NCBI GenBank assembly: GCA_049516635.1
Contig: JBEKSX010000049.1
Span: forward strand, 1 to 22,982
DNA: 22,982 nucleotides
Direction of reading: 5' to 3'
DNA from: JBEKSX01 sp049516635
GTDB taxonomy: Bacteria; Bacteroidota; Ignavibacteria; Tepidaquicellales; OLB5
This document shows positions 7,303 to 13,308 of this stretch, in pieces. The notes beneath the pieces were generated by a model that had not been told where the DNA came from, made no database searches, and saw nothing but the letters and a program-made list of their open reading frames with translations. The translations under genes were made by a program, and so were the position numbers. The stretch's first letter is position 1, and each line of letters begins with the position of its first letter.

Positions 7303-7378
7303 GGGAGGTACCCTTGGGAAGTTTAAAGTTAAAAATTGAAAATTCAAAATTAAATCAGCAAAATTCAATAACACTCGT

Positions 7379-7418
7379 CTCCCCCTTGATAAGGGGGAGT
7401 ACCGTCAAAGACGGGGTA
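7379..7418. repeat. Hairpin pair of the C/G-run family
   Basis: CTCCCCCTT-GAT-AAGGGGGAG (7379-7399) is a perfect 9-bp stem. CCGTC-AAA-GACGG (7402-7414) is a perfect 5-bp stem, followed by GGTAGGGG. It is related to the copies at 5600 and 6974. Confidence 0.65.
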
Positions 7419-7428
7419 GGGGTTGAAG

Positions 7429-7509
7429 CATTACTAAGTAGTCACTACTTAACTAGCCAAAAAATGGCGATTCTGAGTGGTCTTACTACTTGAGACTACT
7501 TCAAGTAGT
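7429..7509 (+). repeat. 81-bp heptamer element, copy B
   Basis: With u = AAGTAGT and u' = ACTACTT the element reads u-C-u' (7436-7450), a middle with hairpin GCCA-AAAA-TGGC, then u'-GAG-u'-C-u (7485-7509). That is five heptamers in 81 bp. It matches the element at 10633-10713 at 63 of 81 positions by hand count, in the same orientation and at equal length. It lies downstream of cydB. I do not recognise the family. Confidence 0.75.
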
Positions 7510-7510
7510 G

Positions 7511-7540
7511 CCTGCCTGCCGAAGCTTCGGCGCAGGCAGG
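7511..7540. repeat. GC-rich long hairpin
   Basis: Arms CCTGCCTG (7511-7518) and CAGGCAGG (7533-7540), with inner CCGAAG/CTTCGG and a two-base bulge. It directly abuts the right end of the 81-bp element. It is a palindrome type familiar from environmental bacterial genomes. Confidence 0.65.
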
Positions 7541-7600
7541 GGGGGTGTATCCTGTTTTTAAATCTTGTAAAAACATCGATCTGATTTTTAATAAGTAACA

Positions 7601-7614
7601 TTGACATTTTGTCA
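7601..7614. repeat. TTGACATTTTGTCA, second copy
   Basis: An exact copy of 7177-7190. Here the next base extends the stem to TTGACA-TTT-TGTCAA (7601-7615). Confidence 0.5.
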
Positions 7615-7633
7615 AAGTTTGTCTCGTTCGTAC

Positions 7634-7701
7634 TTTCCCCTTGTTGGTGTTGTCACCAACAAGAATAATTGCTGTTGGTCACAAGACCAACAGCGGGGAA
7701 A
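7634..7701. repeat. Double-hairpin repeat TTTCCCC...GGGGAAA
   Basis: The outer arms are TTTCCCC (7634-7640) and GGGGAAA (7695-7701). Two perfect 10-bp hairpins lie inside: CTTGTTGGTG-TTGT-CACCAACAAG (7640-7663) and GCTGTTGGTC-ACAA-GACCAACAGC (7671-7694). The two stems share the core TGTTGGT, so they may have arisen by duplication. The outer-arm plus two-hairpin plan is the same as at 6341-6413. Confidence 0.75.
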
Positions 7702-7765
7702 CATGAACTGGCAGTACGGTGTATATTGAACATTGAAAATTGAAAAATTAATAATTGATTATTGT

Positions 7766-8812
7766 TCAATATCCTTCGTCGTCCGATGTTATTTTAACTT
7801 TTCCTCTGAAGGAATAAAATAGGTAAACAAAATAAATAATTGCTAAGATCAATCCGATGAACCACCAGTATGTACCGACTCTTAACCCGTATTCTCCTGC
7901 AGAAGCGTTGTAAATTGTCAGGCTGTATTCGGGATTAGTGGATGAAGGAAGAACGTTCGGATATGCACCGAATGCTGTGCTCACGAGCATGAATATAATG
8001 AAAATACACGAAGAAACAAAAGCCCATCCATCACGCTGTATGAACCTGAAAATAATCATTCCGAGCATTCCGAGTAAGCCAAGGACAGGGAATATATATC
8101 CCCATGCATGGATGGAATAGTTAGCCCACACCTGCGGCTTTATGGCGGTCACGGAAATTATTGCCGCTATCGATGAGGCAAGGACTAGCCAGTTGAATAT
8201 TCCTGAGATTTTTCTCGCACGAATTTGAAGCTCACCTTCGGTTTTCATTGCGATGAAATTTCCGCCGTGGGCAGTTAGTGTGAATAGACCAACGAGTCCC
8301 ATCAGAACGGTGAATGTATCAAGAATTCCTGCATTCGGAACTACGGTAAAGGTTGTCCATAAAGGCTCGTAGAAATATCCTTCTTGATCTAAAGGAACAC
8401 CGCGGATAACGTTGCCAAGAGCAGCCCCGAAGAAAATAGCAAGGAGTATACTTGATATTGAAAATATTACATCCCAGAATTGTTTCCAGAGCGGGCTATC
8501 GATATGTTTCCTCAGCTCGATGCCGATCCCCCGTCCGATAAGGAGCCACAATACTATTATCAGCGGCATGTAGAATCCGCTGAAGCTGGAGGCATACGCT
8601 TTCGGAAATGCGAAGAAGAGAATTCCTCCTCCGGCTAGGAGCCATACTTCATTGCCGTCCCACACGGGACCTATTGCGTTCAGGACTGTTCGTCTTTCAG
8701 TATCGTTCTTTGCCGAAAACAGATGTATAATACCGGCTCCGATGTCAAAGCCATCTAAGACAACGTATATTCCGATCATTAACGTTAATGCTATGAACCA
8801 GAATGTTTCCAT
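7766..8812 (-). CDS. cydB: Cytochrome bd-type quinol oxidase subunit II (CydB)
   Basis: This 348-residue integral membrane subunit pairs with CydA in a bd-type terminal oxidase, which reduces O2 with electrons from quinol and has high O2 affinity. Recognisable strings are YVVLDGFDIGAG in the first helix, then GPVWDGNEVWLLAGGGILFFAFP and RGIGIELR, all typical of CydB. About eight to nine hydrophobic segments are visible and the length is normal. It lies 61 bp downstream of cydA on the same strand, so the two form an operon. I see no CydX-like small ORF downstream. The stop codon lies in a 10-bp inverted repeat (7723-7732 and 7763-7772) that may mark the transcript end. Confidence 0.96.
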   Translation of the reverse strand: METFWFIALTLMIGIYVVLDGFDIGAGIIHLFSAKNDTERRTVLNAIGPVWDGNEVWLLAGGGILFFAFPKAYASSFSGFYMPLIIVLWLLIGRGIGIELRKHIDSPLWKQFWDVIFSISSILLAIFFGAALGNVIRGVPLDQEGYFYEPLWTTFTVVPNAGILDTFTVLMGLVGLFTLTAHGGNFIAMKTEGELQIRARKISGIFNWLVLASSIAAIISVTAIKPQVWANYSIHAWGYIFPVLGLLGMLGMIIFRFIQRDGWAFVSSCIFIIFMLVSTAFGAYPNVLPSSTNPEYSLTIYNASAGEYGLRVGTYWWFIGLILAIIYFVYLFYSFRGKVKITSDDEGY

Positions 8813-8873
8813 TTTATGTTAATATAATTTAAAATTTTTTATTATTGATTTTACAATAAAAATAATATTACTT

Positions 8874-10199
8874 TTATTTATTCACCGGTACAGGTCCATG
8901 GTTAATCTCTTTTATTACAAGAAATAGGAAAAGTAATCCCAGTAGCAGGTACAATCCTAAGAATCCCAAAAGTGTAAACGATCCTGTCCCTGCTGATACT
9001 CGATGTGACACACCCTGTGCAGTCCGCAGTAAGCCGTAAATGAGCCAGGGCTGTCTCCCGAGTTCTGCTGTCATCCACCCGGCAGTATTTGCGATATAGG
9101 GAAAAGGAAAGCTCAGCAGCAGAAGCCAGAGGAACCATCGTGCGGTTGAAAGTTTTTTCATCCAGAGAAGAATTATTCCTATCACCATTATAGCTATGAA
9201 TATTGTCCCGAGCCCGACCATAATGTGATAGCTGTAATACAATAGCGGAACATTATCCGGCCAGTTTTCGCGGGGGTAGGATGTCAGCCCTTTTACTTCA
9301 GCATTCCACCAGTTGTATGTGAGAAAGCTGAGCATTTTCGGAACTTCGACGGGATTGTCTATCAACAGTTTATCCATATCCGGCTGACCAATAATGACCA
9401 GAGATGCACCTTCCTGCGTATGGAATAAGCCTTCCATAGCGGCGAGGGCTGTTGGCTGGTATTTTGCCAGGTTCTTACCCTGTCCGTCTCCGCTCGGGAA
9501 GACCTGCAGGATAGTGAAGATAATTCCGGCAATTACGCCGGTCTTAACGAACAGTTTTCCGTATTCTTCATCTCTCTTAGCGAGCATATAATATGCGCCT
9601 ATGGAAGCCATTACAAAGGCAGCTGTTATGACAGCGCCGCTCATATTATGGACGTATTCCCAGAATACCCATGGATTTGTCAGCAAGTCCCAGAAATTCA
9701 AAAGCTGGAAAGTACCGTCCGGTGCTGTGAATGAACCTGCCGGATATTGCATCCATGCATTGGTGGCGATAATGAAAAAGCCGGATAACCATGCACCGAT
9801 AAATACCAATAAAGCAGAAATGAGGTGGGCGGTTTGTCCTATCTTCTTTTCAGCGAAAAGGAAGAGACCAAGGAAGCTGGATTCGAGAAAGAATGCGAAC
9901 ATTCCCTCCATTGCGAGAGTTTGTCCGATGACACCTCCTGCGAATGCCGAAAATTGCGCCCAGTTGGTTCCGAACTGGAACTCCATCGGTATTCCGGTAA
10001 CAACACCCATGACGAAATTGAGGGCAAAAATTTTTCCCCAGAACTTAGCGCTGTTATTATAACGTTCGTCCTTCTTTCGTACCGCCTGAATTTTAAGTAT
10101 GACGATGAGCAGTGCCAAGCCCATGGTTAATTGAGGAAAGAGGTAGTGGAACATCACCGTAAAGCTGAATTGGAGTCTGTGTATTGTTAATGCATCCAT
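8874..10199 (-). CDS. cydA: Cytochrome bd-type quinol oxidase subunit I (CydA), short Q-loop form
   Basis: This is the haem-bearing subunit of the bd-type oxidase, 441 residues. By position against the E. coli protein, likely haem ligands are H18 (MFHYLF), H184 (EYVHNMSG) and M327 (SYHIMVGLG). E98 and E106 (MEGMFAFFLESS) are the conserved membrane glutamates, and GRQPW is at 381-385. The quinol-binding loop after residue 240 is short (S-type), which explains the length compared with about 520 in E. coli. In QPTALAAMEG, E256 is kept but A251 stands where E. coli has K252. About nine membrane helices are visible. No cydDC or regulator lies in the window. The 680 bp upstream is non-coding and repeat-rich. 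Confidence 0.96.
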   Translation of the reverse strand: MDALTIHRLQFSFTVMFHYLFPQLTMGLALLIVILKIQAVRKKDERYNNSAKFWGKIFALNFVMGVVTGIPMEFQFGTNWAQFSAFAGGVIGQTLAMEGMFAFFLESSFLGLFLFAEKKIGQTAHLISALLVFIGAWLSGFFIIATNAWMQYPAGSFTAPDGTFQLLNFWDLLTNPWVFWEYVHNMSGAVITAAFVMASIGAYYMLAKRDEEYGKLFVKTGVIAGIIFTILQVFPSGDGQGKNLAKYQPTALAAMEGLFHTQEGASLVIIGQPDMDKLLIDNPVEVPKMLSFLTYNWWNAEVKGLTSYPRENWPDNVPLLYYSYHIMVGLGTIFIAIMVIGIILLWMKKLSTARWFLWLLLLSFPFPYIANTAGWMTAELGRQPWLIYGLLRTAQGVSHRVSAGTGSFTLLGFLGLYLLLGLLFLFLVIKEINHGPVPVNK

Positions 10200-10292
10200 G
10201 TTGTTTAGATAAATTAATGAGAAGTACTAACTTAAAATATAAATAATAAAAATTAAAAAAAATAATAATTGGAAGAGGTGAATTGGTCTGTT

Positions 10293-10313
10293 ATCCCGCA
10301 CCCGATGCGGGAT
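10293..10313. repeat. Hairpin ATCCCGCA-CCCGA-TGCGGGAT
   Basis: A perfect 8-bp stem with a five-base loop, followed by CCGGG. It belongs to a common dispersed palindrome type. No T tract follows on either strand. Confidence 0.65.
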
Positions 10314-10579
10314 CCGGGTTACCGATAATCCATATTATAAACTGCTGGGACAGGTTTTACAATTATTTCATTTTGTTAGAAATAGTTAGTTCGTCCACTA
10401 GAATATTGCTATCCGTTTTTTGTACGCATTACAATGCAATCATGTCAAATCTGACCGAATAAAATTAATGCAAAAATTTTTACCCTTTATTTATACCTGA
10501 ATAACACAGATAGGATTATTTTTTACCTTGATTATTTCATATTATTGTATTATTTTAGTATCAACAAAATAATACGTTC

Positions 10580-10611
10580 TTTGACATATTTCGTCTGCTG
10601 TTATACCTTTT
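10580..10611 (+). promoter_or_regulatory. Candidate promoter upstream of element C
   Basis: TTTG (10580-10583), 20 bases, then TACCTTTT (10604-10611) fits TTTG-N20-TAnnTTTG except for the last base. Transcription would start near 10618 and place the 81-bp element at the 5' end of the transcript. It points toward the C39-like gene. Confidence 0.45.
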
Positions 10612-10632
10612 TTTCGATATTTCACAACATAT

Positions 10633-10713
10633 CATTACTAAGTAGTCATTACTTAAACGCTCTAAAAGTTGCGATTCTGAACAACGTGATTACTTGAGAT
10701 TACTTCAAGTAGT
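10633..10713 (+). repeat. 81-bp heptamer element, copy C
   Basis: It has the same length, orientation and spacing as 7429-7509. All three ACTACTT units are changed to ATTACTT (10648-10654, 10689-10695, 10699-10705), while both AAGTAGT units (10640-10646, 10707-10713) are unchanged. As RNA this exchanges G-C for G.U pairs throughout. An extra ACTACTT lies at 10735-10741. It sits about 15 bases after a predicted transcription start. Confidence 0.75.
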
Positions 10714-10757
10714 AGGGGTATGGGTATTTACTCAACTACTTGTAATTCCATAGTTTT

Positions 10758-10787
10758 AGCTAAATTCAATGAAATTGAGCTCTTTTT
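10758..10787 (+). terminator. Weak terminator-like hairpin
   Basis: AGC (10758-10760) pairs with GCT (10779-10781), and TCAAT (10766-10770) with ATTGA (10774-10778), with a five-base bulge on the left. Five T follow at 10783-10787. It could end a short RNA from the promoter at 10580 or act as an attenuator before the next gene. The stem is weak. Confidence 0.25.
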
Positions 10788-10881
10788 GGTGTTTTTAAAA
10801 AAACAAGGAAAAAAAAGTTGAGTGAAATTTAATATAATTTTTATACATCTTAGAGGATACAATGTAGATGAATACCCCGAA

Positions 10882-11355
10882 ATGACATACCACAGACAGG
10901 AAACTGAATTCTCTTGCGGACCTGCATCCATCAGGAATGCTTTGCTTTCTATGGGCTATAAAGTATCGGAAAGAAAAATTAGAAAGCTTGCCGGTTCTGA
11001 TAAGAATAACGGAACGAGCGAAAAAAAACTTTTGAAGGCATTGCGTGTACTGGATTTCAAGTATAAAGAATTCTATAATAAATCCGAATCCGCTTTCAAA
11101 CAGAGAGTAATATACAACCTGAAAAAAAATAACAGGCTGGTTATTCTCACGGATAATGAAGACCACTGGATAAGTGTTGTAGGTTATGAGTATAAACATC
11201 TGAGCGTAATAGATCCGGAAGTAAGACGCGTTAAAAAACAATTGACTCCGAAAGAACTATCAATGTGGTGCCGTAACTTCAACAAGACCAAAAAGGATAC
11301 GTACTATTACGGTATAATAATAATCCATCCTGACGGTCAGCAGCACGAGAAATAA
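10882..11355 (+). CDS. C39-like papain-fold cysteine peptidase family protein
   Basis: From the ATG at 10882 the protein has 157 residues. It shows a C39/papain-like active site: Q6 six residues before nucleophile C12 (RQETEFSCGPASIRNALLSMG), H95 in EDHWISVVGY, and D111 in SVIDPE. Real C39 domains trim double-glycine leader peptides and are usually fused to ABC exporters; this stand-alone soluble form has no transporter or leader peptide nearby. No signal peptide is evident. An in-frame GTG at 10822 would add 20 residues, but that part is AT-rich and outside the domain, so I prefer the ATG; neither has a good ribosome binding site. A predicted promoter and the 81-bp element lie upstream. Substrate unknown. 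Confidence 0.8.
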   Translation: MTYHRQETEFSCGPASIRNALLSMGYKVSERKIRKLAGSDKNNGTSEKKLLKALRVLDFKYKEFYNKSESAFKQRVIYNLKKNNRLVILTDNEDHWISVVGYEYKHLSVIDPEVRRVKKQLTPKELSMWCRNFNKTKKDTYYYGIIIIHPDGQQHEK

Positions 11356-11384
11356 AAAAAGGAACACTCAATTTAGCATTCCTT
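11354..11384 (-). terminator. Possible terminator for the oppF-type gene
   Basis: Read on the minus strand, AAGGAA (11379-11384) and TTCCTT (11359-11364) form a 6-bp stem followed by a run of T (complement of A at 11354-11360). The stem is AT-rich with a 14-base loop, so it is weak. Its position between the two convergent genes fits. Confidence 0.35.
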
Positions 11385-11462
11385 AAATAATTCAGAGTTG
11401 TAATTTATATAATTTCTTTAAACTCTACACTCGACTCGCTCGATACACTCCATGCACTTTTA

Positions 11463-12473
11463 TTATGCCGCCTTTTCCTCCTTTGCGGTGGGATAACTTT
11501 CGGGATACAATAAGCATTTCACAAAGTGTGTAGTCTGGTTCAGCGGGACCAGGTTAGGTCTGATGTGTTCGCACTGGCCTTTGATGATCTTCGGGCAGCG
11601 CGGATGGAAATAGCATCCCGTAGGCACATTTGCAGGTGAAGGAACATCTCCCGTCAATATTATTCTCTTTCTCTGGTGTTTAGGATCTGGTATCGGAACG
11701 GCTGAGAGCAATGCTTCGGAATACGGATGCTTTGTATGTGCATACAGTTCATCACAATCTGCTATCTCTACTATCTGTCCAAGATACATAACGCTTACCC
11801 GGTCACTGATATGTTCGACAACAGAGAGGTCATGCGAAATGAACAGATACGTCAGGTTCATTTCCTTCTGCAGGTCCTGAAGCAGATTGATTATCTGGGA
11901 TTGAATAGAAACGTCGAGAGCGGATACCGGTTCATCACAGACGATGAACTTTGGTTCTACGGATAAGGCTCTAGCAACACCAATTCTCTGTCTCTGTCCT
12001 CCGGAAAATTCATGCGGGTATCTTCTGGCGTGCAACTTAGAAAGTCCTACTTTTTCCAGAAGCTCATAAACTTTCTTCTCTGCAGCTTCACCTTCGGCTA
12101 TTTTATGGAATTTCAGTATTTCCGATATCATCCCGCCGACGGTCATCCTTGGGTTCAGAGACGAATACGGGTCCTGGAAAATGATCTGCATCTCTTTCCT
12201 GATCGACTTCAGCTCGCTCTGGCCCATAGCCGTAATATCTTTCCCCTCGAAGAATACTCTTCCTCCGGTGGGTTCTATCAGCCTGAGCAAAGCTCTTCCG
12301 ATGGTGGTTTTTCCGCATCCGGATTCACCTACCAGACCGAGCGTCTCGCCTCTGTTAATGGTGAAAGATACGTCATCGACAGCTTTCACATAACCGATCG
12401 TTTTCGAGAATATACCTTTTTTTATAGGAAAATATTTTTTCAGATTTTGAACTTCAAGAAGGACTTCAGACAT
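11463..12473 (-). CDS. Oligopeptide/dipeptide ABC transporter ATP-binding protein (OppF/DppF type)
   Basis: This 336-residue ABC ATPase has all the motifs: Walker A G49-ESGCGK-T56, Q-loop Q100, signature F156-SGGQ, Walker B IVCDE with D180-E181, and H-loop H214. The C-terminal oligopeptide/dipeptide (oligo_HPY) extension is present, with cysteines C287, C293, C301 and C320 in the usual pattern (CYFHPRCP...C...HFVKC). The family powers uptake of peptides, or sometimes nickel or sugars, at the inner membrane face. No permease, binding protein or OppD partner is in the window, so the gene is an orphan here. A full-match promoter lies 34 bp upstream (12508-12538), so it is probably transcribed separately from rsmE. 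It may serve a transporter encoded elsewhere. Confidence 0.92.
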   Translation of the reverse strand: MSEVLLEVQNLKKYFPIKKGIFSKTIGYVKAVDDVSFTINRGETLGLVGESGCGKTTIGRALLRLIEPTGGRVFFEGKDITAMGQSELKSIRKEMQIIFQDPYSSLNPRMTVGGMISEILKFHKIAEGEAAEKKVYELLEKVGLSKLHARRYPHEFSGGQRQRIGVARALSVEPKFIVCDEPVSALDVSIQSQIINLLQDLQKEMNLTYLFISHDLSVVEHISDRVSVMYLGQIVEIADCDELYAHTKHPYSEALLSAVPIPDPKHQRKRIILTGDVPSPANVPTGCYFHPRCPKIIKGQCEHIRPNLVPLNQTTHFVKCLLYPESYPTAKEEKAA

Positions 12474-12507
12474 TGGTTAAAATAATATTAAATATTATAG
12501 CTAAGAA

Positions 12508-12538
12508 CAAATATATGTTTTACTGCGTAAATATTCAA
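12508..12538 (-). promoter_or_regulatory. Bacteroidota-type promoter for the OppF-type gene
   Basis: On the minus strand, TTG (12536-12538), a 20-base spacer and TATATTTG (12508-12515) match TTG-N20-TAnnTTTG fully. The start would be near 12501, giving a leader of about 28 bases before the ATG at 12473. This is the best-placed example in the window. Confidence 0.6.
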
Positions 12539-12591
12539 TGAATTTGAAGAAAAGCAATAAAATTTAAATATAATTAGAGTGGCAGGTATTA

Positions 12592-13299
12592 TCAGACCAG
12601 GATTTTGCCTAGTGCGGCGAGGGCGGCAGTTTCGCTCCTGAGTTTCCTTTTTCCGAGATTCAGTATCTTGAACCCGTTATTTGATGCAGTTTGAAGTTCA
12701 TCGAGGGTAAATCCTCCTTCAGGTCCGATGAACAAAGATATGGTTTGACTCAGCAGATTTATTTCCGGTAATTTCAGGAAATCAGGATTATCACGTTCAT
12801 CTGCGAGTATTTTTAAATCGGTATTTTGTGCATTTCCAATCGCGTCTATAAAATTCACAGGGTGCTGTATTTTAGGGAGATAGCAACGCTGGGACTGTTT
12901 CATCGCCGAAAGAGCTATGGATTGCCAGCGTGAACATCTGTCACGTTCTTTGATAATAACGTTTTCGGTTATGATAGGAATTATCTCAAATACACCCAGC
13001 TCAACGGATTTTTCGATAACGAACTCGAAACGAGACGGGTTCTTAAGCAGGCTCTGGTATAATGTGATCTTGATTGCGGATTCATTTAAATTGAAATATT
13101 TCTCAATGATACGGCAATTGATGTTGTCATCCGATATATCTTCGATTATGGATCTGTACAGATTTCTTTCGCCGTCTGTAACAAATATTTCTTCACCCGT
13201 ACCTTTCTTGAGCACTTTCAGGAGATGCTTTGAATCATCTCCAGTGATGAGCAGGGTTTCACTCTGAATGTTCTTTTTATCTGTGAAGTAGTATTCCAA
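12592..13299 (-). CDS. rsmE: 16S rRNA (uracil-1498-N3)-methyltransferase RsmE
   Basis: This SPOUT-family enzyme methylates N3 of U1498 in 16S rRNA using S-adenosylmethionine. At 235 residues it has the normal length. The N-terminal PUA-like part includes GDDSKHLLKVLKKGTGE. The C-terminal knotted SAM site is marked by FIGPEGGFTLDEL (GPEGG at 192-196) and LGKRKLRSETAALAAL (LRSETA at 220-225). The EKSVELGV motif at about 96-103 is also typical. The start lies nine bases after the stop of the upstream outer-membrane protein gene, so they are probably co-transcribed. A housekeeping enzyme at the end of an envelope operon is unremarkable. Confidence 0.95.
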   Translation of the reverse strand: MEYYFTDKKNIQSETLLITGDDSKHLLKVLKKGTGEEIFVTDGERNLYRSIIEDISDDNINCRIIEKYFNLNESAIKITLYQSLLKNPSRFEFVIEKSVELGVFEIIPIITENVIIKERDRCSRWQSIALSAMKQSQRCYLPKIQHPVNFIDAIGNAQNTDLKILADERDNPDFLKLPEINLLSQTISLFIGPEGGFTLDELQTASNNGFKILNLGKRKLRSETAALAALGKILV

Positions 13300-13308
13300 A
13301 GCTTCAAA

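Larger units (their letters stand above)
6758..7765. other. Non-coding kilobase crowded with palindromic repeats
   Basis: I find no supported gene or tRNA here. It contains, in order: a 6-bp hairpin (ACGACT/AGTCGT, 6856-6870); an 8-bp hairpin (6896-6915); a 22-bp perfect palindrome (6974-6995); a promoter-like site (7115-7145); TTGACATTTTGTCA (7177-7190); a diverged heptamer element (7210-7302); a 9-bp and a 5-bp hairpin (7379-7414); an 81-bp heptamer element (7429-7509); a GC-rich hairpin (7511-7540); a second TTGACATTTTGTCA (7601-7614); a double hairpin (7634-7701); and 10-bp inverted arms (7723-7732, 7763-7772) that overlap the cydB stop. Confidence 0.8.
10200..10881. other. Non-coding region upstream of cydA and of the C39-like gene
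   Basis: This is the upstream region of two divergent genes. Near cydA it is AT-rich, and I could not find a convincing minus-strand promoter. A GC-rich hairpin lies at 10293-10313. A rightward promoter-like site (10580-10611), an 81-bp heptamer element (10633-10713) and a weak terminator-like hairpin (10758-10787) follow. A GTG start at 10822 could extend the next gene. Confidence 0.7.

Noticed and set aside
7429..7509. Heptamer element as a CRISPR array
   Set aside because: The repeat units are 7 bases in both orientations with no spacers of regular length and no cas gene.
6758..7765. tRNA or rRNA gene in the non-coding kilobase
   Set aside because: None of the hairpins assembles into a cloverleaf with conserved T-arm bases, and no rRNA core sequence is present.
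9601..10062. Open frame on the plus strand opposite cydA
   Set aside because: The cydA protein on the other strand is a clear family match; the opposite frame has no recognisable domain.
7429..10713. Direct 81-bp repeats as ends of a composite transposon carrying cydAB
   Set aside because: No transposase, target duplication or composition shift is visible. The copies differ at 22 percent of positions, so recent co-transposition is unlikely.
13286..13292. AAGTAGT heptamer at the start of rsmE
   Set aside because: A single heptamer is expected by chance a few times in a window of this size, and here it encodes protein.
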